Shown: piece after piece, positions 36,523 to 46,958 of the stretch
Layout of the letters: each line of letters starts with the position of its first letter
Position numbering within the stretch: the first letter of the stretch is position 1
Source: Empedobacter brevis_A
GTDB lineage: Bacteria; Bacteroidota; Bacteroidia; Flavobacteriales; Weeksellaceae
Length of the DNA stretch: 64,000 nt
Assembly: GCF_965118635.1 (NCBI RefSeq)
Contig: NZ_CBCPHV010000001.1
Span: forward strand, 124,001 to 188,000
Direction of reading: 5' to 3'
Notes under the pieces: model-generated
Databases searched by the model: none
What the model was told of the DNA's origin: nothing
Seen by the model: the letters and a program-made list of their open reading frames with translations, nothing else
Program-made: the position numbers and the translations under genes

Positions 36523-37083
36523 TTAAAAGTTAAATCTTAATCCCGCACCTGCGGAAGGTCGGAATTGTCGCAAATCTGTACCCCATAACACTTTTGTATG
36601 CCCTTGTAAAACCAATACAAATCTGTCAGACAGGTACGTTTCAAAGGTCAGCCGACCACTGGCACCGTAGATGAAATTGTCCTCGCTAACTATTTTCGCA
36701 CCATCGTACAACATTGTTTCTCCACGGTTGATATTTTCGTAACCAACAACACCTGTTATCCCTGCATTGAGTGTGATATTCTTACGGGCATCGCCCAATA
36801 AAAAGAAACTGTAACCACCTTCAGCCGTGTAGGTTTCCTGCGGTATTTGAAGCGATTTGTAATTGTGGTATTGATGTGTGTATTCCAAAGCCCATATCTG
36901 ATAATTTCCGTTTTTACCGTTTACGGTCATACCCAGACTGATGTAATAATCGTTACCGATTTTATCATCAGATAAAATACCTGTACTTATTTCCAAACCT
37001 TTTTGTTTGGGTAACATTCTTTGTGCCTGTGTTACCGTGATGGCCATAAAGAGCAACATCACGGTGTAGATATATTTTTTCAT
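36523..37083 (-). CDS. traO: conjugative transposon protein TraO
   Basis: 186 residues with a signal peptide (MKKYIYTVMLLFMAITVTQAQ) and an outer-membrane beta-strand pattern to the C-terminal F. TraO family of Bacteroidota ICEs; presumably part of the outer-membrane part of the mating channel. 11 bp before traQ. Confidence 0.8.
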   Translation of the reverse strand: MKKYIYTVMLLFMAITVTQAQRMLPKQKGLEISTGILSDDKIGNDYYISLGMTVNGKNGNYQIWALEYTHQYHNYKSLQIPQETYTAEGGYSFFLLGDARKNITLNAGITGVVGYENINRGETMLYDGAKIVSEDNFIYGASGRLTFETYLSDRFVLVLQGHTKVLWGTDLRQFRPSAGAGLRFNF

Positions 37084-37104
37084 TGTAATTACTTTAAAAG
37101 GTTA

Positions 37105-38007
37105 TTAAAATTTCAGGTGGATATCATTGATTACACGGGCTTTGATTAAGTCCGAATTTTCTACCTGAAGCATTTGGTGTCGTCCGCCGTTTTTCTCAAA
37201 GATTTCAATCAGCAACACCTTATCGTTGGCAATGGTAAATTGGTCTAACAAAAAAACATTTTGCTCGGTAGATTGTCCGTTTATTCCGTCTTCCAAAGGC
37301 TTGTAAGTTCGAAGCGGTATCATAGGTCGTTCCTGTAATACGGTACGTTTGGCTACCTTTTTATCTACCACCTTGAAGTTGATAAAATCAATATTAAAAG
37401 GTACGTTGCTCTTGTTTCTCAATTCCGTATGGAAATAGTATTTCCCGTTGTGGATATAGATACCTTTCAAGATAAACTGAATACCGAAGCTCTTTGCCCC
37501 GATGTGCTTTACAATACGCTTATCTTTCTTGTAAATGGTTTCCAATAACAAACCAGCCAAAGACGGAGAATTGTTCCCCAATTCTTCAAACAACACATCG
37601 TTTCCATTGGCTTTATCTACTGCTTTTTGCATTGTTAGCAGGTCGTAGCTCAACGCTTCGGGGTAAGAACTGTAATACACATTGAAAGAGTAAAAGCGAC
37701 CATCATTGGTAATTACGGAAAAGTTGGTTTCGGCTTCAAAATTCCGAACTGATGCTTTTACACGCAATACGTTTTCTGCATTTTCGGCTTTTCCGGCAAT
37801 CAGGTATTCGCTTCCCAAATCCACATAACGAATGGCAGTCGGGAAAATCAGGTGCGATGTTTTATCGTAAGTTACTTCCATACGATATGGCTCAATTCTG
37901 CCCAATTCAAGAGGTGTTTTTACAGGTACACTATCCTGTGCAAAGGAGGTTACGGCAAAGCCGATAGTCAGGGCAACTGCCCAAAAGGTTTTAAAAATAT
38001 TTTTCAT
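37105..38007 (-). CDS. traN: conjugative transposon protein TraN (VirB9-like)
   Basis: 300 residues from ATG 38007, chosen because a signal peptide (MKNIFKTFWAVALTIGFAVTSFAQ) starts there. An in-frame ATG at 38031 overlaps the traM stop and could allow coupling. TraN occupies the VirB9-like position of the channel. 21 bp before traO. Confidence 0.82.
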   Translation of the reverse strand: MKNIFKTFWAVALTIGFAVTSFAQDSVPVKTPLELGRIEPYRMEVTYDKTSHLIFPTAIRYVDLGSEYLIAGKAENAENVLRVKASVRNFEAETNFSVITNDGRFYSFNVYYSSYPEALSYDLLTMQKAVDKANGNDVLFEELGNNSPSLAGLLLETIYKKDKRIVKHIGAKSFGIQFILKGIYIHNGKYYFHTELRNKSNVPFNIDFINFKVVDKKVAKRTVLQERPMIPLRTYKPLEDGINGQSTEQNVFLLDQFTIANDKVLLIEIFEKNGGRHQMLQVENSDLIKARVINDIHLKF

Positions 38008-38030
38008 TTTTTTAATATTTGAGTTTAACA

Positions 38031-39383
38031 TTATTGCTTTGATACAAGAAAGACCTGATGCCCTGCTTTTAGTGTAACTTTTGGAGTGCGTACTTTCTTG
38101 GCGAAATAGCCCGAAACTCCCTGCACCACGCCACGGCTTAAATCTGCAGCTACCTGTTGTCCTGCATTCTGGGTAAGCATCAGACTGGTTCCACCTGTCT
38201 GACTCATATTGCCCGCCATTTCGGTAAGAGCATTCATTTCAGGAGAATACGGAACATACAGACCTTGCTGTCCGTCCAGATCATAGATGGTGATATCAAC
38301 CGGAATGATATTGCCCTCCAGTTCAACAGAGGTAATTTTAAGCTGTAAACGTCCTCCTTGAAATTTGGCATTAGCTGTTACAATGGTTCCCTGTGGAATA
38401 GTACGGCTTGGTGTTTTTGCAGGTTCTAATAATCGTAAACGAACACCGGTTTCGCCAACCACTGTTTGTGCATCGTGTACACAGGCTTTGATACTGTTTT
38501 TGGGTTGTACCATTTGTTCGGTAGTACTTGCTGTATAAAACCCTCTGTTTCGGGTTTCGCTCCAATTTTCCAAAAACTCACTATCTGTAGGCTCACGATA
38601 CAAGGCGGATACGGTATTCTTCCTTGCAGCAGTAAATGATACAAAATGTTCTTTTTTATTCTCACCCGAAGCCACTGAAGTGGTACTATTTGTTGCAGGT
38701 ACAGGTTGTTCTGCGGTGTTGGTATTCGTATTTGTCGGGAGATATTTTGCCGCCATCTGATAGGATTTTTCCATCAATGCAATCTGGTCATCTACAGTTG
38801 TAGGCTTTGGCAGATCTCTATCAGCTAGTTGTTCTTTCAACTCGTCCAATTGCTTGCGAAGTTCCATTGTTTCAGAATTGTTGTCCTGATAGAAATTACC
38901 CAATGTACTTTGTGCATTTCGATAGCTGTTCAATGCAGGATTACTGTTTCTTCCCGAATTTCTACTACCACCTCCATAGCCGGTGCTTTCATCATCATCT
39001 TCGGTAAATTCATCCACAGGCTCTTTCTTGTCATCGGTGTTCCAATAATCTGAAAGCGTTGCTAAACCATTACGCTTCTCCTGTTCTTTGCGTTCCAACA
39101 TTTCAAGTTCATACGCCTTGCCTTTGTCGGCAGGCATTCCTGCTCCGGTAGCCTGTGGCACGTCATCGTTTAGCCCGATGTTTTCGATTTCCTTTTTGTC
39201 TTCCGACGGTTTAAAAATTAAATACATACAACCCACGAAAACAATACCCATCAAACCAAAAATCAAAGGCTTTTTGAGCTTTTCCGTTTTATTCTCCTTA
39301 CCGTTTTGCAGTACATCGGCGGTTTCTTTCGGGTTACCCTCCGTTACCCGAACAACCGACTTTTTGTTCTCATTTTCTTTCAT
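38031..39383 (-). CDS. traM: conjugative transposon protein TraM (VirB10-like)
   Basis: 450 residues: N-terminal cytoplasmic tail, one membrane helix (LIFGLMGIVFVGCMYLIF, about 39-57), a coiled linker with TSVASGENK, and a periplasmic C-terminal domain (LTQNAGQQVAADLSRGVVQG). VirB10-like scaffold of the mating channel. It overlaps traL by 14 bp. Confidence 0.82.
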   Translation of the reverse strand: MKENENKKSVVRVTEGNPKETADVLQNGKENKTEKLKKPLIFGLMGIVFVGCMYLIFKPSEDKKEIENIGLNDDVPQATGAGMPADKGKAYELEMLERKEQEKRNGLATLSDYWNTDDKKEPVDEFTEDDDESTGYGGGSRNSGRNSNPALNSYRNAQSTLGNFYQDNNSETMELRKQLDELKEQLADRDLPKPTTVDDQIALMEKSYQMAAKYLPTNTNTNTAEQPVPATNSTTSVASGENKKEHFVSFTAARKNTVSALYREPTDSEFLENWSETRNRGFYTASTTEQMVQPKNSIKACVHDAQTVVGETGVRLRLLEPAKTPSRTIPQGTIVTANAKFQGGRLQLKITSVELEGNIIPVDITIYDLDGQQGLYVPYSPEMNALTEMAGNMSQTGGTSLMLTQNAGQQVAADLSRGVVQGVSGYFAKKVRTPKVTLKAGHQVFLVSKQ

Positions 39384-39657
39384 AAATCTGATTTTTTAAA
39401 ATTGTTGATAATGTGTCCTGTAACCTTGCAGGACTTTCGTTCTTTTTAAGGACAGGGTTTTCAATATGCTCTATCTGTATATCGTTTTTTGAATTGCTTG
39501 TATCGTACCATACTTTGGTAACAACGCCTACAGTAAGCAGTAGATAACCAATAAAGAAGTACAGCGTGTATAGGTGTTGCTTCCTCAATGGTAAAGCCCT
39601 CCAACTGTTGTCCAGCTTGTCAAAAAACCTGTCCATATTTTCCTTGAATTTTTTCAT
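39370..39657 (-). CDS. traL: conjugative transposon protein TraL (DUF3989-like)
   Basis: 95 residues with one membrane helix (YTLYFFIGYLLLTVGVVTKVW, about 30-50). Position between traK and traM and length fit TraL. Confidence 0.65.
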   Translation of the reverse strand: MKKFKENMDRFFDKLDNSWRALPLRKQHLYTLYFFIGYLLLTVGVVTKVWYDTSNSKNDIQIEHIENPVLKKNESPARLQDTLSTILKNQIYERK

Positions 39658-39667
39658 ATATCCTGTT

Positions 39668-40291
39668 TTAACGTTCGATGACCTCTATATCCTTGTTCTC
39701 TACCACCGCAAATTTTTCGATGTTAAAACCTTGGGGATTGTTGTCGGAACGAACGGAGTTTACGAGATAGCAGGAAGTAACCAGGTTACGACGTGTTACA
39801 TTACTTGACCTAATGATGAACTGCTTTGCGTAGGTACGCACCGCATAAGGATAATTGTCAAAGTTGCACACTACACTATCTACCTCTATGCGTTGCTGTA
39901 CATTACCCGAAATAATACGGCTGTAATACCCTTTTTCAGAAAGGTCTTTGTAATAATCAAAGGCTGATTTATCGGCAAGATTGAAAGCCCTGCTCATATT
40001 ACTTTCAATGGCATTCTTGTCGGGAGCCAGCGTAAAGAACAGTTCATGAAAACGCCTAACGTGTTCCCGAGCCTCAACAGGTCGATTAATATTGGCATCT
40101 TGCGACAGGGCAAGCATTAAGGATTTACCGTTATCCAGTACATAGATTTTTTGACGTTGCTCATCGGCAAAGCTGTAGGATTTCCATACGGCATATCCTA
40201 CAATACCAATACAGAGAACTGCAAATACTATGGCATACAAACGTATCTGCCTAAAGCTGTTTTCTATATTTCTTAAAGTTTTAAATTCCAT
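39668..40291 (-). CDS. traK: conjugative transposon protein TraK (VirB8-like)
   Basis: 207 residues: N-terminal MEFKTLRNIENSFRQIRLYAIVFAV with one membrane helix and a periplasmic domain, like TraK/VirB8. Gene order is as in CTnDOT. Confidence 0.82.
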   Translation of the reverse strand: MEFKTLRNIENSFRQIRLYAIVFAVLCIGIVGYAVWKSYSFADEQRQKIYVLDNGKSLMLALSQDANINRPVEAREHVRRFHELFFTLAPDKNAIESNMSRAFNLADKSAFDYYKDLSEKGYYSRIISGNVQQRIEVDSVVCNFDNYPYAVRTYAKQFIIRSSNVTRRNLVTSCYLVNSVRSDNNPQGFNIEKFAVVENKDIEVIER

Positions 40292-40311
40292 TGTTAACTG
40301 ATTTAATTATT

Positions 40312-41307
40312 TTATTTTCCCATTAATTTTCCACCGATATTTCCTGCTGCTGAACCAGCTCCTGCACCTGCAATATTTCCAGTTTTCATAGCTGCTTGGT
40401 TTACGTTGCGTGTAAAGTTTCCTGCACCTCCGGCTTGGATTACCCATCCTGTAACTGTTGGTATAGTGAAGTATCCGATAATGCCGATAATCATAAAAAT
40501 GATGTACACTGTATTGCTCGTATCGGGTATATAAGTTGGGTCTGCTAGCATAGCTATATCCCGTTCTAATATGAGGGATTGTATTCTTGCCAGCATAGAG
40601 CTGAACAAATCCGAAACGGGAAGCCAGAGATATACACTGACATACCTGGTGATCCATTGTGTGAGCGTGGACTGAAAACCGTCCCATACGGAGATGGCAA
40701 AAGCAATTGGACCAAGAATGCTTAAAACAATCAGGAAGAACGTTCGGATAGTATCGATGACTAAAGCCGCAGCTTGGAATAGTATTTCAAGTAGGTTACG
40801 AAACCAATCTTTGATAGCTTTTTCGATCTTGTAAGCTTGTCTGTCCATATACATTCCTGCCATTGTTCCAATATCCGATGGCGACCAACCCAGTTCCTCC
40901 AGCTTTTTATCAAACTCTTCGTCCGATACCATATAGGCTGTTTCGGGGTTTCTGACCATTGCTTCATATTCCAATTGGTCTTTCTGCTGTTGTAGCTTGT
41001 TCAGATCAAGTACCTGGTCTTCGAGTATTTGATGGGTTCCTGTTACAACAGGACTTAATACCGCATTAATGGTTCCCAACACAATAGTTGGGAAAAACAT
41101 AATACAGAGTCCTAAGGCAAATGGGCGAAGTAATGGGAAAACATCAATAGGTTCGGCACGACTTAAAGCCTGCCAAACCTTTAATGCTACATAGAACAAA
41201 GCTCCCAATCCTGCCAAACCTTTCGCAACCGCAGCCATATCACCTGCAAGAGGCATCATATCATCGTATAGCGAACGCAGAAGTTCGTGAAGATTATCCC
41301 ATTCCAT
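40312..41307 (-). CDS. traJ: conjugative transposon protein TraJ (VirB6-like)
   Basis: 331 residues with about seven membrane helices, including MAAVAKGLAGLGALFYVALKVW and FFLIVLSILGPIAFAISVW. A glycine-rich C-terminus follows (AGAGAGSAAGNIGG). Inner-membrane channel component. Confidence 0.85.
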   Translation of the reverse strand: MEWDNLHELLRSLYDDMMPLAGDMAAVAKGLAGLGALFYVALKVWQALSRAEPIDVFPLLRPFALGLCIMFFPTIVLGTINAVLSPVVTGTHQILEDQVLDLNKLQQQKDQLEYEAMVRNPETAYMVSDEEFDKKLEELGWSPSDIGTMAGMYMDRQAYKIEKAIKDWFRNLLEILFQAAALVIDTIRTFFLIVLSILGPIAFAISVWDGFQSTLTQWITRYVSVYLWLPVSDLFSSMLARIQSLILERDIAMLADPTYIPDTSNTVYIIFMIIGIIGYFTIPTVTGWVIQAGGAGNFTRNVNQAAMKTGNIAGAGAGSAAGNIGGKLMGK

Positions 41308-41310
41308 AAT

Positions 41311-41943
41311 TTACCAGTATTTTTGGTTAGAAGTTCCGTACAGATCAAGCACTCTTTTAGCATCATTTTTCTTTTTTGCTCTCAGGTAACTTACTGATAT
41401 GTTCTTATTGGTGTAATAGCGTACAAGGCTGTGGTATTCTTTTACTTCTTTGTACACACGATCAATAATATCCATACGCTCTTTGTCATTCAGTGAAAGA
41501 CTTGATGCACTGATGATCTGTTTCAATTCCTTTAGCAGTTCAGTACTTTCATTCAGCAGTGCTGAATACCCGTTACCAATGGCTACTAATTCATTTGGTT
41601 TGAAATTCGGATCGTTCATCATCTTACCGAAATTGGTCACATACATTTCGGACACATCGCCCACCAGTAAAACTGTTTGTTGCACCTTACGTGCATCTTT
41701 TACAAGGTTGTTGATAGCTTGCAGTTTATCGTAGTATTCCTTGCCTTGTTTGTACACTTTTTCAACCTCTTTGAAGTTCTTTACGACATTGCTTACCGTA
41801 GAGGAAGTCTGTACAATTTCGTTCGCACTGTTGAGGATACCTGATGCTAAATTTGCGGGGTCAGTCACGACAAATTGAGCTTTTGCTGACGGTGCTACGA
41901 CAAACATGATTGCCGTGAGCATCATTAAAAATATTTTTTTCAT
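41311..41943 (-). CDS. traI: conjugative transposon protein TraI (DUF4141)
   Basis: 210 residues with a signal peptide (MKKIFLMMLTAIMFVVAPSAKAQ) and helical repeats. DUF4141; VirB5-like position. It follows the 3' exon of traG by 27 bp. Confidence 0.78.
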   Translation of the reverse strand: MKKIFLMMLTAIMFVVAPSAKAQFVVTDPANLASGILNSANEIVQTSSTVSNVVKNFKEVEKVYKQGKEYYDKLQAINNLVKDARKVQQTVLLVGDVSEMYVTNFGKMMNDPNFKPNELVAIGNGYSALLNESTELLKELKQIISASSLSLNDKERMDIIDRVYKEVKEYHSLVRYYTNKNISVSYLRAKKKNDAKRVLDLYGTSNQKYW

Positions 41944-41970
41944 TGTCTTGAAATTTTTGATTGTTAATTA

Positions 41971-42093
41971 CTATTGATTTAAGTTGTCGCGCCTTTGCAT
42001 AGCGATATGCTTAATTGCGAGTTCCACGTTACCGCCCAGTTCGGAAGCGAGCTGCATCACTTCCATTTTTTCGGTTTCTTCTGTCGTGTAAGC
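41971..42093 (-). CDS. traG: traG 3' exon
   Basis: 40 codons (AYTTEETEKMEVMQLASELG ... RRDNLNQ*) that complete TraG after intron removal. The join TTG|GCT keeps the frame exactly. On its own it has no start. Confidence 0.85.
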   Translation of the reverse strand, partial: AYTTEETEKMEVMQLASELGGNVELAIKHIAMQRRDNLNQ

Positions 42094-42155
42094 GTAGGAT
42101 AAGGACCCGGCGCCTTGCCATATTGACTATGGTAGGTTTCCAAGAACTCTCCCCC

Positions 42156-42189
42156 GAACCGTACGTACCTGTCTCCAGGTATACGGCTC
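42156..42189 (-). ncRNA. group II intron domain V
   Basis: 34 nt on the minus strand, starting GAGCCGT and ending ACGGTTC, paired stem with GAGA-type tetraloop and the AGC catalytic triad near the 5' end. It lies between the ORF stop (42203) and the intron 3' end, as expected. Confidence 0.85.
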
Positions 42190-42202
42190 TCCATCAATTT
42201 AT

Positions 42203-44077
42203 TCAGTCTAACTTGCCTGCGTGTATCTTATCGTGGCATTTTGAGCATACTGCCAATGTTTTTCTTCTCCTTGCACTCATTCGTTTTTCCCAGTCTTGCT
42301 TACCTTTCAGGTCTTTCAATTTGCGTATATGGTGCATTTCCAATTTCTCGTTGGCACCGCATAATTCGCATTTCTGGTTTTGCAACCTTGTTATAAGGCT
42401 GTTTCTTCCTCCTGTAATGGTAACTGTGACAGGTAAACTATCCACGTAAGCACCACGGGCAGCTTTTTGGCGTTTGAAACCCTCTTTGTAAAAGCGTCTG
42501 TACATTATATCTCCTTTCCTGTTTTTGTAGGGAATGGAAAATACTCCGTTGATACATCTTTTAGTCTTTTCCTGACTGATTGAAGTTTGGTATTTCAGTG
42601 CATACGTTTTGTACATACTGTACTCCAAGATGTAAGAAAATGACTGGACAAACGAGCTGTTGTTGGCAATTGAGTAATAATTGTAAAAGCCCCGTATTTC
42701 AGCGTTGTACTGACTGATGATTTCTAAGTCATCCAAGTCTTTCATGTAATAGCGTGAGCGTGGTTTCCAAACTTCTGTGCCTTTTTTATTTACCAGTTTC
42801 ATGGCATTATAGCTCAGTAGCTTTTTCTTCATCACGTCTACTGTGACACGGAGTACAATCTTATCTCCGAAACATCTTACGGTTCTACCGTGCTTATCTC
42901 TCTTGGATTCATCGGAGTTTCGCACGGAGACATCAAAGCCTAAGAATTTGGCTGGTTTCTTAGCATTAGTCACCAAGGTTTTTTCATCAGACAGTTCAAG
43001 TTTCAGTTTTTCATCAAGGTAAACCTTGATGTCTTCCTTTATCTTTTTGCAGTCTTCTTTGCTACCTATGACCCCGATAAGAAAATCGTCCGCATACCTA
43101 ACGTATTTTAACTTTCTGAAACTGCCATCCATCTTGTCATAAGCTGGATATTTGTTTCTTTCCTGTCTCAACTCTTTGATGTCCTTAATCATCTGCTCTC
43201 TGACAGTTTCGTCTGTCTCACATTTGAGTTTCTTGGCCAAGCGGTATCGTCTCTGTTCGTGTAGCCTGTACTGGCGTGTTGCCGTAGTTCTTTTACCCTT
43301 ATCGAAGTCCTTGATATAATCCTTGACATATTTATCGAGTTTATCAAGGTAAATGTTGGCAAGGATGGGGCTTACAATCCCACCTTGCGGTGTGCCACTG
43401 TATGTTTTGTGGTACACCCAATCTTCAATATACCCTGCATTGAGGAACTTTCGTATCAACCGAATGAACCTGTCGTCAGCGATACGCTCCTTTAGGATAC
43501 CAATCAATATTTCGTGATTGATATTGTCGAAGAAGCCTTTTATATCGCCCTCGATGAACCACCGTACAGCAGTGAATGACTGTTGGACGCTTAATAGGGC
43601 TGTGTGACAGCTTCTATTGGGTCGGAACCCATGTGAAGTATGCTCAAAGCTACCCTCATAAATTGCTTCCAATATCATTCTGATAACCTCCTGCACTAAT
43701 TTGTCATCAAAAGATGGTATACCAAGCGGACGTTTCTTCCCGTTCTTTTTCGGAATGTATGTCCTCTTGGATGGGTTTGGCTGATAGGTCTCGTTTCGCA
43801 ACGATGCAATCAGCCTTTCAATGCGGGATATACTCATTCCGTCGATGGTCTTTCCATCAACTCCTGCCGTCATATTGCCTACTTTACTGTAGATTTTCTG
43901 ATAGGCGATAAAGTACATCTCTTCATTGAACAGAACCTTGTATAGCCTTTCGAACTTATAGTCCGTGTTTCCGCTGTGCCTTATTAGACTGTTCAATACT
44001 TTTTCTGGATTTCTCATAATGTCTCTCACATTTTCCGTTAATCGTATTAAACTAAATTGACTGTCTCCCTTCGCCAT
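42203..44077 (-). CDS. ltrA: group II intron reverse transcriptase/maturase with HNH domain
   Basis: 624 residues. RT fingers/palm motifs include RPLGIPSFDDKLVQE, HGFRPNRSCHTAL, GTPQGGIVSPILANIYLDKLD and the catalytic YADD (VRYADDFLIG, about residue 325). Then a maturase X region and a C-terminal HNH endonuclease (CELCG...HHIRKL...CSKCHDKIHAG, about 575-620). With the HNH it can perform retrohoming. It is intact, so the intron is probably active. Confidence 0.92.
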   Translation of the reverse strand: MAKGDSQFSLIRLTENVRDIMRNPEKVLNSLIRHSGNTDYKFERLYKVLFNEEMYFIAYQKIYSKVGNMTAGVDGKTIDGMSISRIERLIASLRNETYQPNPSKRTYIPKKNGKKRPLGIPSFDDKLVQEVIRMILEAIYEGSFEHTSHGFRPNRSCHTALLSVQQSFTAVRWFIEGDIKGFFDNINHEILIGILKERIADDRFIRLIRKFLNAGYIEDWVYHKTYSGTPQGGIVSPILANIYLDKLDKYVKDYIKDFDKGKRTTATRQYRLHEQRRYRLAKKLKCETDETVREQMIKDIKELRQERNKYPAYDKMDGSFRKLKYVRYADDFLIGVIGSKEDCKKIKEDIKVYLDEKLKLELSDEKTLVTNAKKPAKFLGFDVSVRNSDESKRDKHGRTVRCFGDKIVLRVTVDVMKKKLLSYNAMKLVNKKGTEVWKPRSRYYMKDLDDLEIISQYNAEIRGFYNYYSIANNSSFVQSFSYILEYSMYKTYALKYQTSISQEKTKRCINGVFSIPYKNRKGDIMYRRFYKEGFKRQKAARGAYVDSLPVTVTITGGRNSLITRLQNQKCELCGANEKLEMHHIRKLKDLKGKQDWEKRMSARRRKTLAVCSKCHDKIHAGKLD

Positions 44078-44579
44078 GTACAGGGCTTTCCCCTGCTCGG
44101 ACTACTACGGAGACTCCGTTGCCGTATCGGATATTCAGGAGCTTTTTCCATAGCCACGCCTGTGGCATTCCGACTTAGGCAATCCCCATTTAGACATATA
44201 GCAACTATTGGCACGTTAGATTGTCGGATGCGATGTTCGCCCTTTTCTGCTTATTGCAGTTACGTTGTGGTCTGTTTATGCTATCACTACTACCTGTCAT
44301 TAGGATATTACCACAAAGTGACGTTGGTAACTGTCTTCCGTCACTGCCTAAGAACTGACCGTTCGGACTGTCGTTCAATCAATCAAGACTTCATCCTTAT
44401 ATCTAACTTTTCAACTCGCCATTCAGTCGCAACACGACAATTAGTTGACTTATGGCTTTTCCGACATGCTACACTCCCCGTCGGGTTTCCCGTTCGGATA
44501 AGTCGGCTGTTGATGGGCGTTATAAACACTTGCCCAGTGGTTGCCAAACCACATTCACTATATGCCCTTATGGGCGCAC

Positions 44580-46958
44580 CAAATATTCCTCAAGGCTTAC
44601 TTCCGTTGCGTACACTGCCGAGTGTGTTCCGCCCAATCCAATCCAAACTTCCTTGTACAAGCGACTGGCATCGTTATTCATATTGATGGAAAGTACCTGT
44701 GCTTTTTCTTTATCCGTAAGCCCCAGCATTGCTTGTATATCATCAAACTTGTTCATATACTTACGCTGGTCGAGCAGGATTTTGCAATCGGAATTGTTGA
44801 TGATACTCTCTTTCACAATCGGAGATTGGATAATATCATCTACCTCCTGTGTTACGACTATGGCTTCGCCAAAAAACTTTCTAACCGTTTTAAAGAGATA
44901 CTTTATGTATTCAGCCATTCCTTCCTTTGCGATTGCTTTCCAAGCCTCCTCAATCAGTATCAGTTTGCGAATACCTTTCAGTCTTCGCATCTTGTTGATG
45001 AATACCTCCATAATGATAATGGTAACTATTGGAAAGAGGATTTTGTGGTCTTTAATCGCATCAATTTCAAACACGATAAAGCGTTTGGATAAAAGGTCTA
45101 ACTGCTTGTCCGAGTTCAGCAGATAGTCATACTCGCCACCTTTATAATAAGGTTCTAAAACATTGAGGAAATTGGCTATATCAAAGTCTTTTTCACGAAC
45201 CTGTTTTTCTTCGAGTACCTTGCGGTAATCTCCTTTCACATATTCGTAAAAGCCATTGAACGATGGGAAAAAGCCCTCGCTTTTTATTCGGTCGATATAA
45301 CCTGAAACCGCATTGGAAAGAGCAACTTCCTCTGACCTTGTAGGCGGTTCATCGTCACGTTTCCAAAGCGTGAGTATCAAAGTCTTGATACTCTCACGCT
45401 TTTCAATGTCGAACACACCATCATCGGTGTAAAATGGATTAAAGGCAATCGGGTTATCTTCGGTATAAGTGAAGTAAACACCGTCTTCGCCTTTAGTCTT
45501 TCCTTTGATTAATTCGCACAACCCCTGATAGGAGTTACCTGTATCTACCAGCAGTACGTGAGCACCTTGCTCGTAGTATTGCCTAACCATGTGATTGGTA
45601 AAAAAAGATTTACCAGAACCTGACGGACCAAGAATAAACTTGTTCCGGTTCGTGATAATGCCACGCTTCATTGGCAAATCCGAAATATCCAAATGAATAG
45701 GTTTTCCTGTAAGCCTGTCAGCCATCTTGATACCAAATGGCGATGGTGAATTGTGATAATTGGTTTCTTCGGTAAAGAAACATAAGGCTGGCTCAATAAA
45801 AGTGTAAAAACTTTCCTCGCTCGGAAAATCACCTGCATTGCCTGGCATTCCTGCCCAATACAGGGTAGCTACATCAGTTGTATTGTGGCGTGGCTTGCAT
45901 TCCATTAATGCTAATGCACTACCGCAATCGTTTTTCAATTGTTTGAGTTCCACAGGATCTTCCGACCAAGCCATAATGTTGAAGTGTGAACGAACTGAAG
46001 AAAGTCCGAAGGAATGGGCTTCGTTCAGGTACTTTTCAATCCATTCTTTGTTGATTTGGTTGGCACGGCTGTACCGAGCCAGTGAGTGCATATTCCTTGC
46101 TGACTTCTCAAACTTTTGCAGGTTATCTTCGCTATTATCTAAAAACAGGTATTGGTTGTAGATGTGGTTACAGCTCAACAATAATCCCACAGGTGCAGCG
46201 AAGGATAAACGACAGTCGCTTCGATCAGTGGAAAGTTTTTCAAATCGGGTATCCGCCGAAACGGTTGCAGGCAGGTCGTCTGTATCGGACAAGGTATGCA
46301 GGGACAACCTTTTGTTTCCAATACGGACTTCTTCAGCACTGAGTGCTATATCCTGCATTGCCGTTCCGTTTTCTCTTGACAGCGTTAGGTATTGTTCCAG
46401 CAATCCCTGTGTTTCGTCCGTACCAATGATATCGTCTTCAGTCAAACGTCGCAGGCTTATAAAGCCGCTATCGTTCACAATACGCTCAAACTGAGCCACC
46501 ACTTCCATAAATCGGTGTATCGTTTCTTTATTGATTTCCTTTGGAATAAGCGTACCCTTACAAAGCGAACTGAAATTACTTTGCATATGCATTCTATTCT
46601 TGGTCGTCTTGGTTAGAAACAGATAGCAATAATGGTTTAGGAATGGTCGCTCGTTAAAATGACGTTGGTAGGATTTTGACAGAAAACTTTGGTCTTCCTG
46701 TGCCAGATCGGGAGCGTAGTTTTCTTTGATGTACCAATCCTGTTTATGAATGACTGTAAAGTCTGGCAAGGTTTTGATTGCCTTGTGCCAAGCGGAATGG
46801 ATAGCCTCGTATTCTGCCGACGCAACGGTAAACAGTTCTGGCAACCGTACTTCAAAACAGGCGGTAATGTCTGCATCTTTAGAAAGAATGCAGTTGTTCT
46901 CTATTGCTAGCAAAGGAAATTTGTTTTCCAATGTGGCTGTCTTAGCTACATTTCTCAT
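44580..46958 (-). CDS. traG: traG 5' exon, conjugative transfer ATPase (VirB4-like)
   Basis: 793 codons before the intron; with the 40-codon 3' exon (41971-42093) the spliced protein is 833 residues, the usual size. N-terminal VirB4-like domain, Walker A GPSGSGKSFF (about residue 443), Walker B LILIEEAWKA (about 655). Energises the mating channel. Unspliced, translation runs only three more codons into the intron (VRP) and stops at 44568. Its start overlaps the traF stop as ATGA-type coupling. Confidence 0.9.

Larger units (their letters stand above)
42094..44579 (-). mobile_element. group II intron inserted in traG
   Basis: 2486 bp with canonical ends: GTGCG at the 5' end (44579-44575 on the minus strand) and ...CCTAC at the 3' end (42094). 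It carries the reverse-transcriptase ORF in its middle and a typical 34-nt domain V at 42156-42189. Removal joins traG at TTG|GCT without changing the frame. Same strand as traG. Confidence 0.9.

Noticed and set aside
44057..45126. Several + strand frames in the intron and traG region
   Set aside because: They are antisense to the ribozyme part and to traG; no family resemblance.
44568..46958. traG as a truncated pseudogene
   Set aside because: The missing C-terminus is present at 41971-42093 behind a complete group II intron, with a frame-keeping junction.
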